A stretch of DNA of 64,000 nt. It comes from Neoarius graeffei. Taxonomy: Eukaryota; Chordata; Actinopteri; Siluriformes; Ariidae. The stretch covers positions 37,255,943 through 37,319,942 of the forward strand of contig NC_083571.1 of the NCBI RefSeq assembly GCF_027579695.1, read 5' to 3'. Below the pieces are notes generated by a model. It saw only the letters and a list, made by a program, of their open reading frames with translations, was not told the origin of the DNA and ran no database searches. This document shows, in pieces, positions 12,519 through 23,132 of this stretch. Each line of letters starts with the position of its first letter. Positions within the stretch are counted from its first letter, which is position 1. The position numbers and the translations under genes are program-made.

Positions 12519-14041
12519 CAGTGGTTCTTGAAAGTTTGTGAACCCTTTAGAATTTTCTCTATTTCTGCCTAAATATGACCTAAAACATCAAATTTTCACA
12601 CAAGTCCTAAAAGTAGATAAAGAGAACCCAGTTAAACAAATGAGACAAAAATATTATACTTGGTCATTTATTGAGGAAAACGATCCAATATTACATATGT
12701 GAGTGGCAAAAGTATGTGAACCTCAAGGATTAGCAGTTAATTTGAAAGTGAAATTCAAGTCAGGTGTTTTCAATCAGTGGGATGACAATCAGGTGTGAGT
12801 GGGCACCCTGGTTTATTTAAAGAACAGGGATCTATCAAAGTCTGATCTTCATTTGTGGAAGTGTATCATGGCACGAACAAAGGAGATTTCTGAGGACCTC
12901 AGAAAAAGCGGTTTTGATGCTCATCAGGCTGGAAAAGGTTACAAAACCATCTCTAAAGAGTTTGGACTCCACCAATCCACAGTCAGACAGATTGTGTACA
13001 AATGGAGGAAATTCAAGACCATTGTTACCCTCCCCAGGAGTGGTCAACCAACAAAGATCACTCCAAGAGCAAGGCGTGTAATAGTCGGCGAGGTCACAAA
13101 GGACCCCAGGGTAACTTCGAAGCAGCTGAAGGCTTCTCTCACATTGGCTAATTTTCATGAGTCCACCATCAGGAGAACACTGAACAACAATGGTGTGCAT
13201 GGCAGGGTTGCAAGGAGAAAGCCACTGCTCTCCAAAAAGAACATTGCTGATCATCTGCAGTTTGCTAAAGATCACGTGGACAAGCCAGAAGGCTATTGGA
13301 AAACTGTTTTGTGGATGGATGAAACCAAAATAGAACTTTTTGGTTTAAATGAGAAGTGTTATGTTTGGAGAAAGGAAAACACTGCACTCCAGCATAAGAA
13401 CCTTATCCCATCTGTCAAACATGGTGGTGGTAGTATCATGGTTTGGGCCTGTTTTGCTGCATCTGGGCCAGGATGGCTTGCCATCATTGATGGAACAATG
13501 AATTCTAAAGGAAAATGTCAGGACGTCTGTCCATGAACTGAATCTGAAGAGAAGGTGGGTCATGCAGCAGGACAACGACCCTATGCACACAAGTCATTCT
13601 ACCAAAGAACAGTTAAAGAAGAATAAAGTTAATGTTTTGGAATGGCCAAGTCAAAGTCCTGACCTTAATCCAATGGAAATGTTGTGGAACGACCTGAAGC
13701 GAGCAGTTCATGTGAGGAAACCCACCAACATCCCAGAGTTGAAGCTGTTCTGTACAGAGGAATGGGCTAAAATTCCTCCAAACCGGTGTGCAGGACTGAT
13801 CAACAGTTACTGGAAACGTTTAGTTGCAGTTATTGCTGCACAAGGAAGGGGGTCACACCAGATACTGAAAGCCAATATTGAATCATTTTTCCTCAAGAAA
13901 TAAATAAATGACCAAGTATAATATTTTTGTCTGATTTGTTGAACTGGGTTCTTTTTATCTACTTTTAGGACTTGTGATGTTTTAGGTCATATTTATGCAG
14001 AAATATAGAAAATTTTAAAGGGTTCACAAACTATCAAGCAC
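12519..14041 (+). mobile_element. Tc1/mariner element, family 'cagtggt(g/t)cttgaaag'
   Basis: The left terminal repeat 'cagtggttcttgaaagtttg' is preceded by TA. The right terminus ends in 'ttcacaaactatcaagcac' but lacks the last ~7 bases and the expected TA, so the right tip has decayed. A second copy of the same family at 39245-40855 has both ends. Carries a broken transposase. Confidence 0.9.
12868..13903 (+). pseudogene. Tc1-type DDE transposase pseudogene
   Basis: The reading frame starts at [11 protein letters not shown], the usual start of this family. An upstream in-frame ATG at 12799 probably lies in the 5' terminal repeat. It shows a paired-type HTH ([14 protein letters not shown]), then LWMDETK with the first catalytic Asp, and HGGGSIMVW. 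About 22 bases are missing near 13507 relative to the copy at 39245-40855 (the 'agcgaatttg' region), so the frame breaks after GTMNS and resumes at QQDNDP. The second Asp (QQDNDPMHT) and the Glu region ([11 protein letters not shown]) are present, so it is a frameshifted but otherwise complete DD34E enzyme. Confidence 0.9.
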
Positions 14042-14596
14042 GTTCTCTGGGACCTAAAATTTCTTTTTATTCAGTACATGCTTATTTGATCCCTTTAACT
14101 TGATGCAGTGTGATAAATATGCCTATTAGAGTAGGAGTGTATAATGTGTAATAAAACAATCGGTGCTTTGGGTTATATATTGGAATATTTTCTGGTGTAT
14201 GTAAGGGGAAAAGTACAGTTTTTGTAAGGGCATGGGCAGGGCCGGAGTGGGCCCTGTTTTCAGTCCGGGAGTTTAATTCACATTCAGGCCACTTTGAAAT
14301 GGAGGAGGAATTTGAGTACATTAAAAAAGATAAAACAAATAACTGTTCTTTCACAATGCTTTTTATTTGGTTTAAATTCAGGTAGTGACAATGTATGTTG
14401 TTCGTCGTTCTCTGCATTACTTTAGGGTTAATAAAACTTCCATTACGCGGTAGTTTAATGACCACAAACGTAATGCAGAGACCGACGAACGATTTCATCT
14501 AGTATGAGACGGGGCTCCACTTAAAATTGGATGGTGTGTGGCCGCGTATCTAATCCGCAGATACATTTATCTGTGTCACCAACATGTCCCAAAGTT

Positions 14597-14960
14597 CTCA
14601 TCTCATTATCTCTAGCCTTCTACAGGGTCGCAGGCAAGCTGGAGCTTATCCCAGCTGACTACAGGCGAAAGGCGGGGTACACCCTGGACAAGTCGCCAGG
14701 TCATCACAGGGCTGACACATAGACACAGACAACCATTCACACTCACATTCACACCTACGCTCAATTTAGAGTCACCAGTTAACCTAACCTGCATGTCTTT
14801 GGACTGTGGGGGAAACCGGAGCACCCGGAGGAAACCCACGCAGACACAGGGAGAACATGCAAACTCCACACAGAAAGGCCCTCGCCGGCCCCGGGGCTCG
14901 AACCCAGGACCTTCTTGCTGTGAGGCGACAGCGCTAACCACTACACCACCGTGCCGCCCG
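14597..14960 (-). repeat. tRNA-derived SINE, family A (in the outer hAT)
   Basis: Family description, valid for all family-A entries. The head has Pol III promoter boxes: A box 'tggtgtagtgg' and B box 'ggttcgagcc'. Then comes a ~250-base body ('ggtttcccccacagtccaaa', 'gacctggcgacttgtccag'). The 3' end is 'ggataaagcggctagagata' plus a variable number of ATGAGATGAG repeats. This copy lies on the minus strand with a 10-bp duplication 'tcccaaagtt' on both sides. The same SINE at the same site is in the inner hAT copy, so it inserted into the hAT before the hAT spread. Confidence 0.9.
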
Positions 14961-15463
14961 TCCCAAAGTTCCTTAGTGAAAATATTTGAAAACACATCCA
15001 AAGGACATGCATCTTCAGAAATCGGCACCTTCGGCCCGGGTGTGGGAATGAACTTTTACGTCGGGGGCGAAATCCAGCTGACTGCCACTCCAAATAGCAA
15101 AGCAGCGAGTATGGCTGATTGTTTCGCGTTATTTAAGACGAATTACCAATGCCGGGGTGGCCCTATATTTAGCCGGGACCATCCCCGGCCCAAACCATCA
15201 ATGGTGGCCTGCTTGGAGCATGGGGAAAATAATTTTCACTAATTTTGGTCACTGATCTTATTCTTGCATTAATCATCAATTCAACTGCACTCTGCATTTT
15301 CACATGGCAGCCCAGACGCCGACAGCATCGCAGCAGATTAAATAGGCGCTACCAAATAAGGAAATTCTCCCCTCCCCTCTATTGCAGTTGGTTTGGTCCA
15401 AGACTCCTCCTCTGTATTGCGGGGAACTTAAACAACATTGGCGCGAAACAGCGCGCGTCAGTG

Positions 15464-15572
15464 ATGGAGGGCAGAAAGAGGCCAGGTGGAACTGAAAGGG
15501 CGGAGCTTAAAAAAAGGAAGGAGGTGGCAGCAAAATGTGCCAAATTGACAGATATGTTCTCAAGACCAGCTG
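15464..15572 (+). pseudogene. hAT transposase N-terminal exon remnant (inner copy)
   Basis: Starts MEGRKRPGGTERAELKKRK and continues to KLTDMFSRPAG, then a splice donor (GCTG|GTAGGT). The Lys/Arg-rich start followed by 'KLTDMF' is what I expect at the start of TTF-finger/dimerisation-domain hAT transposases of fish. No catalytic domain follows, so this is a relic of the autonomous parent. Confidence 0.6.
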
Positions 15573-15830
15573 GTAGGTTACGAAAGATATGGAGTATGAT
15601 AACCCTGTTTGTCGATTTTATCAGTCTATGCTAGGCCTATAATGTGTCGATAGTTTGCGATGTCAATTCAGCTTTTTGATGTCATGTGAAATCTCGCAAT
15701 TTACGCGGTATAGATGTGGCGTATGTCTTAATTCTAAGAAGAACCGGACATTGCTTTACATCCCAGTTATTAACAATTTTAGATGAACAGGTCCCAAATG
15801 TGCTGTTGCGCGTTATTTCCTCATCCAGCC

Positions 15831-16166
15831 TGTTGGCAGAGTATACCAACACACAGCAGGAATCAATAGTGCAAGTTAGAAAAATAGGCGAGTCGAGTGT
15901 CCATCTTCAGCCGTTGAGGCATATTTATTAAATTGGCAAACTAAACATTGCTCTTTCTTGCATGTCCTCTAGATCAGGCACAGAGCCAAGAGTTCAAGAG
16001 AAGAGAATGATCACAAGAGGGAACCGTCTTTTATATTGGGAGTGACGTCACCAATACACTTGACCTCTTATTGAAAAATCGATAGCTCCCCCTTGTGGAG
16101 TGGAACCAAAACATTTGTACAGAATACATCTGTCAGTCATACACATTCACATTACATATGTCAACA
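15831..16166. mobile_element. Solo LTR inserted in the inner hAT copy
   Basis: Starts TGTTGGC and ends GTCAACA (terminal TGTTG/CAACA inverted repeat), flanked by 5-bp duplications 'cagcc' (15826-15830 and 16167-16171). The empty site 'catccagcccatttc' is preserved in the outer hAT copy (complement near 17823). No internal retroelement sequence remains, as expected after LTR-LTR recombination. The family is not identified. Confidence 0.88.
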
Positions 16167-16725
16167 CAGCCCATTTCATCTCGCTGTCACACCGTGCATT
16201 TCCACAGGCGTGCGCACATTGTGGTTATGAACACATAGGCCTAGAAGTCATATTTGATGTTAAATAATTGTTGTTAAATATATAACTTAGAAGAGGGGTA
16301 TGCGTATGCCAATATTCTAAGCAGAATCGAACACTTGCTTTAGCCTACATTTCATTTAACCATTTTTGAGTTGCCTAATGCGCCCTCACGCTTTATCTGC
16401 CGGTTGCTGAGGACCCAGCATTGTTGATTTGCCATTATTTTCGAGGCGTATGCGGCATGTAATGCACAAGCATTGGTTCAAATGCACGCGAGATGGGTGC
16501 TTTCGTTATTTTAAGACTATGTGACTAAAAATGTGTTGTGTAATTCATCTTAAATAACGTGAAACAATCAGCCATACTCGCTGCTTTGCTATTTGGAGTG
16601 GCAGTCAGCTGGATTTCGCCCCCGACGTAAAAGTTCATTCCCACACCCGGGCCGAAGGTGCCGATTTCTGAAGATGCATGTCCTTTGGATGTGTTTTCAA
16701 ATATTTTCACTAAGGAACTTTGGGA

Positions 16726-17088
16726 CGGGCGGCACGGTGGTGTAGTGGTTAGCGCTGTCGCCTCACAGCAAGAAGGTCTGGGTTCGAGCCCCGGGGCCGG
16801 CGAGGGCCTTTCTGTGCGGAGTTTGCATGTTCTCCCTGTGTCTGCGTGGGTTTCCTCCGGGTGCTCCGGTTTCCCCCACAGTCCAAAGACATGCAGGTTA
16901 GGTTAACTGGTGACTCTAAATTGAGCGTAGGTGTGAATGTGAGTGTGAATGGTTGTCTGTGTCTATGTGTCAGCCCTGTGATGACCTGGCGACTTGTCCA
17001 GGGTGTACCCCACCTTTCGCCTGTAGTCAGCTGGGATAAGCTCCAGCTTGCCTGCGACCCTGTAGAAGGCTAGAGATAATGAGATGAG
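16726..17088 (+). repeat. tRNA-derived SINE, family A (in the inner hAT)
   Basis: Orthologous to the SINE at 14597-14960, with the same 'aactttggga' target duplication (16716-16725 and 17089-17098) in the opposite orientation because the host hAT copy is inverted. Confidence 0.9.
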
Positions 17089-18073
17089 AACTTTGGGACA
17101 TGTTGGTGACACAGATAAATGTATCTGCGGATTAGATACGCGGCCACACACCATCCAATGTTAAGTGGAGCCCCGTCTCATACTAGATGAAATCGTTCGT
17201 CGGTCTCTGCATTACGTTTGTGGTCATTAAACTACCGTGTAATGGAAGTTTTATTAACCCTAAAGTAATGCAGAGAACGACGAACAACATACATTGTCAC
17301 TACCTGAATTTAAACCAAATAAAAAGCATTGTGAAAGAACAGTTATTTGTTTTATCTTTTTTAATGTACTCAAATTCCTCCTCCATTTCAAAGTGGCCTG
17401 AATGTGAATTAAACTCCCGGACTGAAAACAGGGCCCACTCCGGCCCTGCGAATTACACAACACATTTTTAGTCACATAGTCTTAAAATAACGAAAGCACC
17501 CATCTCGCGTGCATTTGAACCAATGCTTGTGCATTACATGCCGCATACACCTCGAAAATAATGGCAAATCAACAATGCTGGGTCCTCAGCAACCGGCAGA
17601 TAAAGCGTGAGGGCGCATTAGGCAACTCAAAAATGGTTAAATGAAATGTAGGCTAAAGCAAGTGTTCGATTCTGCTTAGAATATTGGCACACGCATACAC
17701 CTCTTCTATTTAACAACAATTATTTAACATCAAATATGACTTCTAGGCCTGTGTGTTCATAACCACAATGTGCGCACGCCTGTGGAAATGCACGGTGTGA
17801 CAGCGAGATGAAATGGGCTGGATGAGGAAATAACGCGCAACAGCACATTTGGGACCTGTTCATCTAAAATTGTTAATAACTGGGATGTAAAGCAATGTCC
17901 GGTTCTTCTTAGAATTAAGACATACGCCACATCTATACCGCGTAAATTGCGAGATTTCACATGACATCAAAAAGCTGAATTGACATCGCAAACTATCGAC
18001 ACATTATAGGCCTAGCATAGACTGATAAAATCGACAAACAGGGTTATCATACTCCATATCTTTCGTAACCTAC

Positions 18074-18182
18074 CAGCTGGTCTTGAGAACATATCTGTCA
18101 ATTTGGCACATTTTGCTGCCACCTCCTTCCTTTTTTTAAGCTCCGCCCTTTCAGTTCCACCTGGCCTCTTTCTGCCCTCCAT
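18074..18182 (-). pseudogene. hAT transposase N-terminal exon remnant (outer copy)
   Basis: The same 109-base exon as at 15464-15572, reading the identical MEGRKRPGG start and ending at the same donor. Both nested copies therefore descend from one internally deleted element. Confidence 0.6.
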
Positions 18183-18589
18183 CACTGACGCGCGCTGTTT
18201 CGCGCCAATGTTGTTTAAGTTCCCCGCAATACAGAGGAGGAGTCTTGGACCAAACCAACTGCAATAGAGGGGAGGGGAGAATTTCCTTATTTGGTAGCGC
18301 CTATTTAATCTGCTGCGATGCTGTCGGCGTCTGGGCTGCCATGTGAAAATGCAGAGTGCAGCTGAATTGATGATTAATGCAAGAATAAGATCAGTGACCA
18401 AAATTAGTGACAATTATTTTCCCCATGCTCCAAGCAGGCCACCATTGATGGTTTGGGCCGGGGATGGTCCCGGCTAAATATAGGGCCACCCCGGCATTGG
18501 GCATGGGTAACTAAAATTTGACATGTACAGTGCTCGGCGTAAATGAGTACACCCCCTGTGAAAAGTAACATTTTAAACAATATCTCAAT

Positions 18590-19517
18590 TAGGGATGGCG
18601 AAAACTAAAAAAAAATCTTGACCGACCACCGAGCCTCATTAGCCGGTTAAAGTCGGTTAACCTATGAGTTTAAAATTCTAAAATTGGAATTAACAGGGAT
18701 GCAAACGGCGCGCCTTTTGGCGGATGCCGCCCTCTCCACGGCTGAATCGCGCAGATCCGACCTTCCTTTCCCAAGGGGGGGCGTTGGAGCGTCCGACCAC
18801 AACTTCATCAAAGCAAATTCTGCATATAAGCAAATGCCGCCACAGTCCACGAAACACAGGAAGTACAAGCACGAGAAGAAAACAGCAAATCAGAAAGCCG
18901 CGCGCCCGCGCAAAATTTAATGTGCGCATTCTGATCTACTGATTGCGCAGCTTCCGCGCAAACGCGCGCAGCCCCCCGATCCACTGCCCTCCTTTCACAC
19001 ACCCCACGCCTTATGGACTGCAACGGCACCCGCCTATTTAGTAATTTTAATACAGAATTACCCCTGAAATTACAGACACTCCAACGCCCCCCGCCAAAAA
19101 AAAAAAAAAAAAACGGATCTGCGCGATTAAAAAAAAAAAAAGTCGGCATCTGCGCCTTTAGTTTGTGTGGAGAGATCTGATCTGCAATAACATGCATTGT
19201 TGGCTACAGACCGAAACATACTTTCAGAATGCACTGGCCAAGGCAGGACTAAACTCCATGTGCCTTCTAATAATTAAAAAAAAAAAAAAAACAATAGTAA
19301 TTTGTAAGCTAAAAAGCCTGTGTCTACACTTTTCTTTCACCGAGTGGCAGCTGGGCGGGACATGACTGAATGGGTGTTTCTGATTTGTCAGCTGTCCGCT
19401 CCATAATCGGCAGCTTCAAAATGATTGATTTTTTTTTAACTGACAACCAAAAAAAATTAACCGGTTGATGTTGATTCGGTCAACCACCGGTCAAACGGTC
19501 ATCGGTTAACATCCCTA
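18590..19517. mobile_element. Non-autonomous hAT element (MITE)
   Basis: Termini TAGGGATG...CATCCCTA with exact 8-bp duplications 'atctcaat' (18582-18589 and 19518-19525). Sub-terminal 'gaccgaccaccgagcc' and 'ggtcaaccaccggtcaaacg' are also loosely inverted. Two poly-A runs lie inside. No transposase domain is seen. Confidence 0.9.
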
Positions 19518-19844
19518 ATCTCAATGAACACAAACAATTTCCAAAATGTTGAAAATCCAAAGTTTTTAATATAACATCTGTTTAACTTATAATGGGAAAG
19601 TAAGGTTAATAATATAACCTAGATTGCACATTTTTCAGTTTTACTCAAATTAGGGTGGTGCAAAAATGAGTACACCCCACAACAAAAACTACTACATCTA
19701 GTACTTTGTATGGCCTCCATGATTTTTAATGGCAGCACCAAGTCTTCTAGGCATGGGATGAACAAGTTGGTGACATTTTGCAACATCAATCTTTTTCCAT
19801 TCTTCAACAATGACCTCTTTTAGTGACTGGATGCTGGATGGAGA

Positions 19845-22038
19845 GTGATGCTCAACTTGTCTCTTCAGAATTCCCCAAAGAAAATAATTTCTTTACACCA
19901 CAAAGGTGAAGGCTACAAGAAGATCAGCAAAGCTTTACTTATCAGTCAGAATACTGTAGCAAAAGTGGTACAAAAATTTAAGAAAGATGGAACTGCAACC
20001 ATCTCACAGAGACGTCCAGGTCGTCCACGGAAGTTAACACCTCGACAGGAGCGTCTTCTGATGAGAAGGGTTGAAGAAAATCGGCATGCAAGTTCACTGC
20101 AGTTATCTAAAGAAGTAGAAAGCCAAACTGGGGTGACTATTTCCCGTGACACAATACAGCGTACACTGCAGAGGAATGGCATGCATGGATGCCGTCCACG
20201 AAAGAAGCCTCTCCTAAAGCCCAGGCACAAAAAAGCCCGCCTAGAGTTTGCCAGGGCCCATGCTGACAAAGATGAAGACTACTGGGACTCTATACTCTGG
20301 AGTGATGAGACCAAGATAAATGTTTTTGGAACTGATGGCTTCAAAACTGTATGGCGTCGCAAAGGTGAGGAATACAAAGAAAAATGCCTGGTGCCTACAG
20401 TGAAACATGGTGGTGGCAGTGTCCTTATGTGGGGCTGCATGAGTGCTGCTGGTGTCGGGGAGCTGCATTTCATTGATGGCGTCATGAATTCACAGATGTA
20501 TTATAAATATTTTAAGTTTGTTTCTTAGACAAGGATATTTTTTAAGCTTGTTACCTCGTTAACAGTTTCGGCGAGAATCTCCCGCCTTCTTCAGAAACAG
20601 TCACCAGATGTCGAGTGGTGACATGCCTTATCAGCTGATGTTGCGTGCAGGAGGCGTGAACGTCCCGCCCAATTTGACAGGTAGTCCACGCCTCCTGCTG
20701 TCAGGTCGCTCCTCCAGGACGGCGCTCCAGGTGTGCGACAGTGCATACGCTCCCTCGTCCCAGTTCATCGTCCTCTGCGCCCGCTTGCGTATCTCCACTG
20801 CCTCTAAAATCCAACGCTGGAATCTATTTTCTTCAGCGCGAATGACTCTGGCCTCTTCCCAATTCATTATGTGATTTTGCCGTTTGCAGTGGTCTGAAAT
20901 GGCTGATTTTAGGTTTTCTTGGTTTGCTTTTTCTTTTTCGGATCTTGTGAGTCTTCTTGTTGTTTCTTTTTCACATTCTATTTGGTGTTCTTTCCTTCGA
21001 GTATGGAAGCATCTGCCCTAGTTCACCCCAAAGACAAAATACAACTGGACAATAAATGCAACGTCATCTATGAAATCCCTTGCCGTTCATGTAATAAAGT
21101 CTATATTGGTGAAACGGGCAGATGCTTCCATGCTCGAAGGAAAGAACACCAAATAGAATGTGAAAAAGAAACAACAAGAAGACTCACAAGATCCGAAAAA
21201 GAAAAAGCAAACCAAGAAAACCTAAAATCAGCCATTTCAGACCACTGCAAACGACAAAATCACATAATGAATTGGGAAGAGGCCAGAGTCATTCGCGCTG
21301 AAGAAAATAGATTCCAGCGTTGGATTTTAGAGGCAGTGGAGATACGCAAGCGGGCGCAGAGGACGATGAACCGGGACGAGGGAGCGTATGCACTGTCGCA
21401 CACCTGGAGCGCCGTCCTGGAGGAGCGACCTGACAGCAGGAGGCGTGAACTACCTGTCAAATTGGGCGGGACGTTCACGCCTCCGTAACGCAACATCAGC
21501 TGATAAGGCACGTCACCACTCGACATCTGGTGACTGTTTCTGAAGAAGGCGGGAGATTCTCGCCGAAACTGTTAACGAGGTAACAAGCTTAAAAAATATC
21601 CTTGTCTAAGAAACGAACTTAAAATATTTGTAATAGTTAGACATAATAAACATCCACTACGTGTCACAGATGTATTGCTCTATACTGAAAGAGAAGATGC
21701 TACCATCGCTCTGTGCCCTTGGTCGTCGTGCACTTTTCCAACATGACAATGATCCTAAACACACATCTAAGGCCACTGTTGGATTTCTGAAGAAGAACAG
21801 GGTGAAAGTGATTCAGTGGCCAAGTACGTCTCCTGATCTGAACCCAATCGAACACCTATGGGGAATTCTGAAGAGACAAGTTGAGCATCACTCTCCATCC
21901 AGCGTCCAGTCACTAAAAGAGGCCATTGTTGAAGAATGGAAAAAGGTTGATGTTGCAAAATGTCGCCAACTTGTTCATTCCATGCCTAGAAGACTTGGTG
22001 CTGTCATTAAAAATCATGGAGGCCATACAAAGTACTAG
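19845..22038 (+). pseudogene. Tc1-type transposase, split by a Penelope insertion
   Basis: First part 19845-20502: HTH region (ISQNTVAKVVQKF), GRPRK motif (RRPGRPRKLT), LWSDETKINVF with the first catalytic Asp, HGGGSVLMWG. Second part 21664-22038 resumes exactly at the 13-base target duplication: QMYCSILKEKM, then FQHDNDPKHT (second Asp) and [11 protein letters not shown] (Glu). Removing the insertion and one duplication would restore the frame, so the gene was open when Penelope landed. The N-terminus is non-native because the upstream sequence is the inverted 3' end. Confidence 0.88.
20503..21663. mobile_element. Penelope-like retroelement, head-to-head pair of 3' fragments
   Basis: A 13-bp duplication 'tcacagatgtatt' flanks the insertion (20490-20502 and 21664-21676). 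Two arms of 513 bp (20506-21018 and 21116-21628) are inverted copies around a 97-bp spacer. The right copy encodes the C-terminal GIY-YIG endonuclease: VIYEIPCRSC, KVYIGETGR, HARRKEH, with the CxxC pair typical of Penelope elements. The left copy is shorter, beginning within the endonuclease. The reverse transcriptase is absent. 5' truncation with an inverted upstream partner is characteristic of Penelope insertions. Confidence 0.88.
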
Positions 22039-22236
22039 ATGTAGTAGTTTTTGGTAGATGTGTACTCTAAGTTTATATTATTAGCCCCACTTTCACGTTA
22101 TAAGTTAAACAGATGTTATATTAAACTTTGTCTCGTCAACATTTTGGAAATTGTTTGTGTTCATTGAGATGTTGTTTAAAATGTTACTTTTCAAAGGGGG
22201 TGTACTCATTTACCGTACATTGAGCATTGTGTGTGA

Positions 22237-22240
22237 TATA

Positions 22241-22309
<69 letters not shown>
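22237..22309. repeat. (GT)n-(TA)n microsatellite
   Basis: About 12 GT repeats followed by about 24 TA repeats, directly abutting a 5'-truncated LINE. The AT stretch may have been the target. Confidence 0.95.
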
Positions 22310-22311
<2 letters not shown>

Positions 22312-22741
22312 CCTATGGTCATGAGCTTTGGGTAATGACCGAAAGAACAAGATCGCGGATACAAGCGGCCGAAATGAGTTTCCTTCGCAGGGTGGCTGGG
22401 CGCTCCCTTAGGGTGAGAAGCACAGTCACTCAGGAGGAGCTTGGAGTAGAGCCGCTGCTCCTCCACATCGAGAGGAATCAGCTGAGGTAGCTCGGGCATC
22501 TCTTTCGGATGCCTCCTGGACGCCTCCTTAGGGAGGTGTTCCAGGCATGTCCCCTTGGGAGGAGGCCCTGGGAAAGACCCAGGACACACTGGAGGGACTA
22601 TGTCTCTCGGCTGGCCTGGGAATGCCTTGGTGTTCTTCCCGAGGAGCTGGCTGAGGTGTCTGGGGAGAGGGAAGTTTGGGCTTCCATGCTCAGACTGCTG
22701 CCTCCGCAACCCGGCCCCGGATAAACGGATGAAGATGAGAT
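22310..22741 (+). mobile_element. Non-LTR retrotransposon 3' end (ORF2 C-terminus)
   Basis: Reads TYGHELWVMTERTRSRIQAA, EMSFLRRVAG, then LGHLFRMPPGR and WRDYVSRLAWE: the post-RT C-terminal segment found in many fish LINEs (clade not decided here). A stop replaces the usual Trp after IERNQLR, so it is dead. The 3' end 'ggataaacggatgaagatga' runs into GATGAGAT repeats, closely similar to the tail of SINE family A. Confidence 0.8.
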
Positions 22742-23018
22742 GAGATATATAAAATGAGGATATTACATGTGTCATGCTTCCCTGACTGGGGAGGATGCTG
22801 AAATAGATGGGCCGACACTCTCTTATTTTGTAGACACTATGTGGTTGAAAACATCCAACACACAGTCACAGCCAATACTCTGGCGCAGAAAAGCATCATT
22901 TTCCACTCCTCTTCCCTGTCTTATTCACTCTCCATCACTGCAACAAACACAGAGAGATGGCACACTAATTACCAATAGATGTCATCACTCTGCCACTCAC
23001 CTTCCCCAGCTTCACTCC
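22742..23018. other. Interval without recognised feature
   Basis: No domain or repeat signature is recognised. It lies between the LINE tail and the gypsy fragment and may be untranslated sequence of the latter. Confidence 0.3.
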
Positions 23019-23130
23019 CTATTCACAAACCGGCGCTGAACCGTGCCCCCACTGCCACATACCTCCACTGCCCAACTTAGGCCGGGGAGCCATCCGGGCT
23101 GCAGCTGAATTTCTTCCCCAATGGAAGAGG
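23019..23130 (-). mobile_element. Ty3/gypsy fragment, part downstream of RNase H
   Basis: Continues the frame of the RNase H fragment at 24741-24990 across the Tc1 insertion: ...SVVDY, then LFHWGRNSAAARMAPRPKLG, to a stop at 23019. The TA of codon Tyr is the duplicated Tc1 target (23131-23132 and 24739-24740). Confidence 0.6.
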
Positions 23131-23132
23131 TA

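Larger units (their letters stand above)
15147..17448 (-). mobile_element. Inner copy of the same hAT, inserted in opposite orientation
   Basis: It starts CAATGCCGGGGTGG and ends CCACTCCGGCCCTG, flanked by exact 8-bp duplications 'cgaattac' (15139-15146 and 17449-17456). The duplicated target belongs to the outer copy; the uninterrupted version 'gaattacacaacacattttt' can be read inside this inner copy itself (complement near 16540). Length 2302, or 1961 after subtracting a solo LTR and its duplication, against ~1953 for the outer copy. Confidence 0.93.
14237..18499 (+). mobile_element. Outer copy of a hAT element interrupted by an inverted copy of itself
   Basis: Termini CAGGGCCGGAGTGGGC (left) and, read from the right end, CAATGCCGGGGTGGCC are flanked by exact 8-bp target duplications 'ggcatggg' (14229-14236 and 18500-18507), the hAT signature. 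The copy itself is 14237-15146 plus 17449-18499 (~1.95 kb without the duplicated target). It carries the N-terminal exon of a transposase, read on the minus strand, and an embedded SINE. Internally deleted relative to an autonomous hAT, so it is presumably moved in trans. Confidence 0.93.
18528..22215 (+). mobile_element. Composite Tc1/mariner element with inverted end duplication and two insertions
   Basis: The ends share 'taaatgagtacaccccct' and lie next to TA. Transposase reads rightward. The left interior (about 19526-19880) is an inverted copy of the right end (about 21860-22190): it contains the complement of the C-terminal coding region, e.g. 'tcttctaggcatgggatgaa' against the right-end 'ttcattccatgcctagaaga' (one mismatch), so the true 5' end and transposase start have been replaced. 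A hAT MITE (18590-19517) and a Penelope insertion (20503-21663) interrupt it. Confidence 0.85.

Noticed and set aside
14612-15242. Open frames of 130-150 codons across SINE copies (also at 16658, 27439, 32261, 52106, 62753)
   Set aside because: The same frames recur in every family-A SINE on both strands because the consensus happens to be open; they are not genes.
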